A stretch of DNA of 64,000 nt from Xenopus tropicalis (lineage: Eukaryota; Chordata; Amphibia; Anura; Pipidae): assembly GCF_000004195.4 (NCBI RefSeq), contig NC_030680.2, positions 152,666,672 through 152,730,671 on the forward strand, written 5' to 3'. Position numbers and translations under genes: made by a program. Below, piece by piece: positions 61,506-64,000 of the stretch. The notes beneath the pieces are model-generated. The model was not told the DNA's origin, searched no databases, and worked only from the letters and a program-made list of their open reading frames with translations. Each line of letters starts with the position of its first letter. Within the stretch, counting starts at the first letter, position 1.

Positions 61506-63750
61506 GTCTAGTTGGCGGTTAGTAGCTGTTTAGTTGGCAGTTAGTAGCTGTTTAGTTGGCAGTCAGTAGCTGTTTAGTTGGCGGTCAGTAGCTGTTTAGT
61601 TGGCAGTCAGTAGCTGTTTAGTTGGCAGTTAGTAGCTGTTTAGTTGGCGGTCAGTAGCTGTTTAGTCAGTGGTCAGTAGCTGTTTAGTTGGCAGTTAGTA
61701 GCTGTTTATTTGGCAGTCAGTAGCTGTTTAGTTGGGGTCAGTAGCTGTTTAGTTGGCAGTCAGTAGCTGTTTAGTTGGCAGTCAGTAGCTGTTTAGTTGG
61801 CAGTCAGTAGCTGTTTAGTTGGCAGTCAGTAGCTGTTTAGTTGGGGTCAGTAGCTGTTTAGTTGGCAGTCAGTAGCTGTTTAGTTTGCAGTCAGTAGCTG
61901 TTTAGTTGGCAGTCAGTAGCTGTTTAGTTGGCAGTCAGTAGCTGTTTAGTTGGCAGTCAGTAGCTGTTTAGTTGGGGTCAGTAGCTGTTTAGTTGGCAGT
62001 CAGTAGCTGTTTAGTTGGGGTCAGTAGCTGTTTAGTTGGCTGTCAGTAGCTGTTTAGTTGGGGTCAGTAGCTGTTTAGTTGGCTGTCAGTAGCTGTTTAG
62101 TTGGGGTCAGTAGCTGTTTAGTTGGCAGTCAGTAGCTGTTTAGTTGGCTGTCAGTAGCTGTTTAGTTGGGGTCAGTAGCTGTTTAGTTGGGGTCAGTAGC
62201 TGTTTAGTTGGCAGTCAGTAGCTGTTTAGTTGGCTGTCAGTAGCTGTTTAGTTGGGGTCAGTAGCTGTTTAGTTGGCAGTCAGTAGCTGTTTAGTTGGCA
62301 GTCAGTAGCTGTTTAGTTGGCTGTCAGTAGCTGTTTAGTTGGCAGTCAGTAGCTGTTTAGTTGGCAGTCAGTAGCTGTTTAGTTGGCAGTCAGTAGCTGT
62401 TTAGTTGGGGTCAGTAGCTGTTTAGTTGGGGTCAGTAGCTGTTTAGTTGGGGTCAGTAGCTGTTTAGTTGGCAGTCAGTAGCTGTTTAGTTGGGGTCAGT
62501 AGCTGTTTAGTTGGCAGTCAGTAGCTGTTTAGTTGGCAGTCAGTAGCTGTTTAGTTGGGGTCAGTAGCTGTTTAGTTGGCAGTCAGTAGCTGTTTAGTTG
62601 GCTGTCAGTAGCTGTTTAGTTGGGGTCAGTAGCTGTTTAGTTGGGGTCAGTAGCTGTTTAGTTGGCAGTCAGTAGCTGTTTAGTTGGCAGTCAGTAGCTG
62701 TTTAGTTGGCTGTCAGTAGCTGTTTAGTTGGCAGTCAGTAGCTGTTTAGTTGGCAGTCAGTAGCTGTTTAGTTGGGGTCAGTAGCTGTTTAGTTGGGGTC
62801 AGTAGCTGTTTAGTTGGGGTCAGTAGCTGTTTAGTTGGCAGTCAGTAGCTGTTTAGTTGGCAGTCAGTAGCTGTTTAGTTGGCAGTCAGTAGCTGTTTAG
62901 TTGGCAGTCAGTAGCTGTTTAGTTGGCAGTCAGTAGCTGTTTAGTTGGGGTCAGTAGCTGTTTAGTTGGCAGTCAGTAGCTGTTTAGTTGGCAGTCAGTA
63001 GCTGTTTAGTTGGCAGTCAGTAGCTGTTTAGTTGGGGTCAGTAGCTGTTTAGTTGGGGTCAGTAGCTGTTTAGTTGGCAGTCAGTAGCTGTTTAGTTGGC
63101 AGTCAGTAGCTGTTTAGTTGGCTGTCAGTAGCTGTTTAGTTGGCAGTCAGTAGCTGTTTAGTTGGCAGTCAGTAGCTGTTTAGTTGGCAGTCAGTAGCTG
63201 TTTAGTTGGGGTCAGTAGCTGTTTAGTTGGCTGTCAGTAGCTGTTTAGTTGGCAGTCAGTAGCTGTTTAGTTGGCAGTCAGTAGCTGTTTAGTTGGCAGT
63301 CAGTAGCTGTTTAGTTGGCAGTCAGTAGCTGTTTAGTTGGGGTCAGTAGCTGTTTAGTTGGGGTCAGTAGCTGTTTAGTTGGCAGTCAGTAGCTGTTTAG
63401 TTGGCAGTCAGTAGCTGTTTAGTTGGGGTCAGTAGCTGTTTAGTTGGCAGTCAGTAGCTGTTTAGATGGGGTCAGTAGCTGTTTAGTTGGGGTCAGTAGC
63501 TGTTTAGTTGGGGTCAGTAGCTGTTTAGTTGGCAGTCAGTAGCTGTTTAGTTGGCAGTCAGTAGCTGTTTAGTTGGGGTCAGTAGCTGTTTAGTTGGCAG
63601 TCAGTAGCTGTTTAGTTGAGGTCAGTAGCTGTTTAGTTGGCAGTTAGTAGCTGTTTAGTTGGGGTCAGTAGCTGTTTAGTTGGCAGTTAGTAGCTGTTTA
63701 GTTGGGGTCAGTAGCTGTTTAGTTGGCAGTCAGTAGCTGTTTAGTTGGCA
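61506..63750. repeat. 22/21-bp minisatellite
   Basis: About 104 units of 'ttggcagtcagtagctgtttag' (22 bp) or 'ttggggtcagtagctgtttag' (21 bp), with ttggctgtcag as a third variant. Longer runs of the same variant order recur, suggesting block duplication. No gene. Confidence 0.96.
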
Positions 63751-63808
63751 GTTTGTAAAAGAGGTAAAATAAAGAATTAGTTTTACACGTGACAATGTGC
63801 AGGACTGG

Positions 63809-63823
63809 ACAGCAGGTGGCGCC
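63809..63823 (+). promoter_or_regulatory. CTCF-like motif
   Basis: acagcaggtggcgcc: all positions fit the CTCF core except the first base. It stands 177 bp before the possible start codon. Confidence 0.5.
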
Positions 63824-63985
63824 ACTTGTAGACCCTACAGTACAATGGGTTTCCCTAATGCATTCTGGCTCCTATTTGGAACTGAAGGAAACCCAGTGAT
63901 TGGTCGGCACATTCCCTTAAATCTCCTAAGTAGATCTGCCCCTCGGCTTCACTCTCTGACACCCCGGTGCCCATCGGCCTCGAGG

Positions 63986-64000
63986 ATGAAGGTTCTGATG
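63986..64000 (+). CDS. Possible start of a downstream gene, cut by the window end
   Basis: ATG with context gaggATGa, five codons visible (MKVLM). The preceding 200 bp are non-repetitive and lie after a CTCF-like motif, as a 5' UTR might. Five residues are too few to name a product, and the ATG could be chance. Confidence 0.25.

Overview
This is vertebrate genomic DNA, almost certainly from a pipid frog (Xenopus, most likely X. tropicalis). The basis is recognition rather than a search. The window carries TTAA-flanked T2-type MITEs with TTAAAGG termini, a CR1 LINE with the (TATGTTAC)n-like 3' end common in Xenopus, and several copies of an 'acaggtatgggacc' TIR repeat. The conserved coding exons are those of a vertebrate SLC6 transporter. 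Nothing bacterial (operons, dense genes, CRISPR) is present.

The only gene read with confidence is the 3' half of slc6a11, the GABA transporter GAT-3, on the + strand. Eight exons lie between 28,058 and 49,302. They join in one continuous frame of 1,002 nt (333 codons plus stop), running from TM6 to a C-terminal ETHF. Every junction has AG/GT splice sites. Earlier exons were not found and probably lie upstream of the window, so bases 1-28,057 are read as intron. A possible start of another gene (ATG at 63,986) is cut off by the window end.

The rest is mainly repeats. By summing array lengths, roughly 60% of the window is tandem repeat, from about twenty unrelated families with periods of 16 to about 400 bp. 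Left to right: 135-bp satellite (1-780); 20-bp octamer array; 52-bp array; a TIR element whose 113-bp core is tandemly amplified and which is split at TTAA by a 5.7-kb piggyBac-like element (3,981-9,659); 16-bp array; a CR1 LINE (about 12,905-24,858) whose 3' region has expanded into about 210 copies of a 41-bp unit; a hAT-like element with an 8-bp target duplication; then the slc6a11 exons. Five of the seven introns seen completely hold expanded tandem repeats (91-bp, two different 38-bp arrays, a triplicated 241-bp MITE core, a 7.8-kb 21-bp array plus the 135-bp satellite in inverted orientation, and a 41-bp array). Downstream come more MITEs and 35-, 20-, 30-, 133- and 22-bp arrays, with four CTCF-like motifs between.

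The main theme is that several tandem arrays grow out of transposon interiors. Some arrays also multiply sequences matching transcription-factor sites: SRF CArG box, POU octamer and ETS site. No function can be claimed from sequence alone. Open reading frames of 150-520 codons inside the arrays are by-products of repeats whose period is a multiple of three, or which lack stops, and are not listed as genes.
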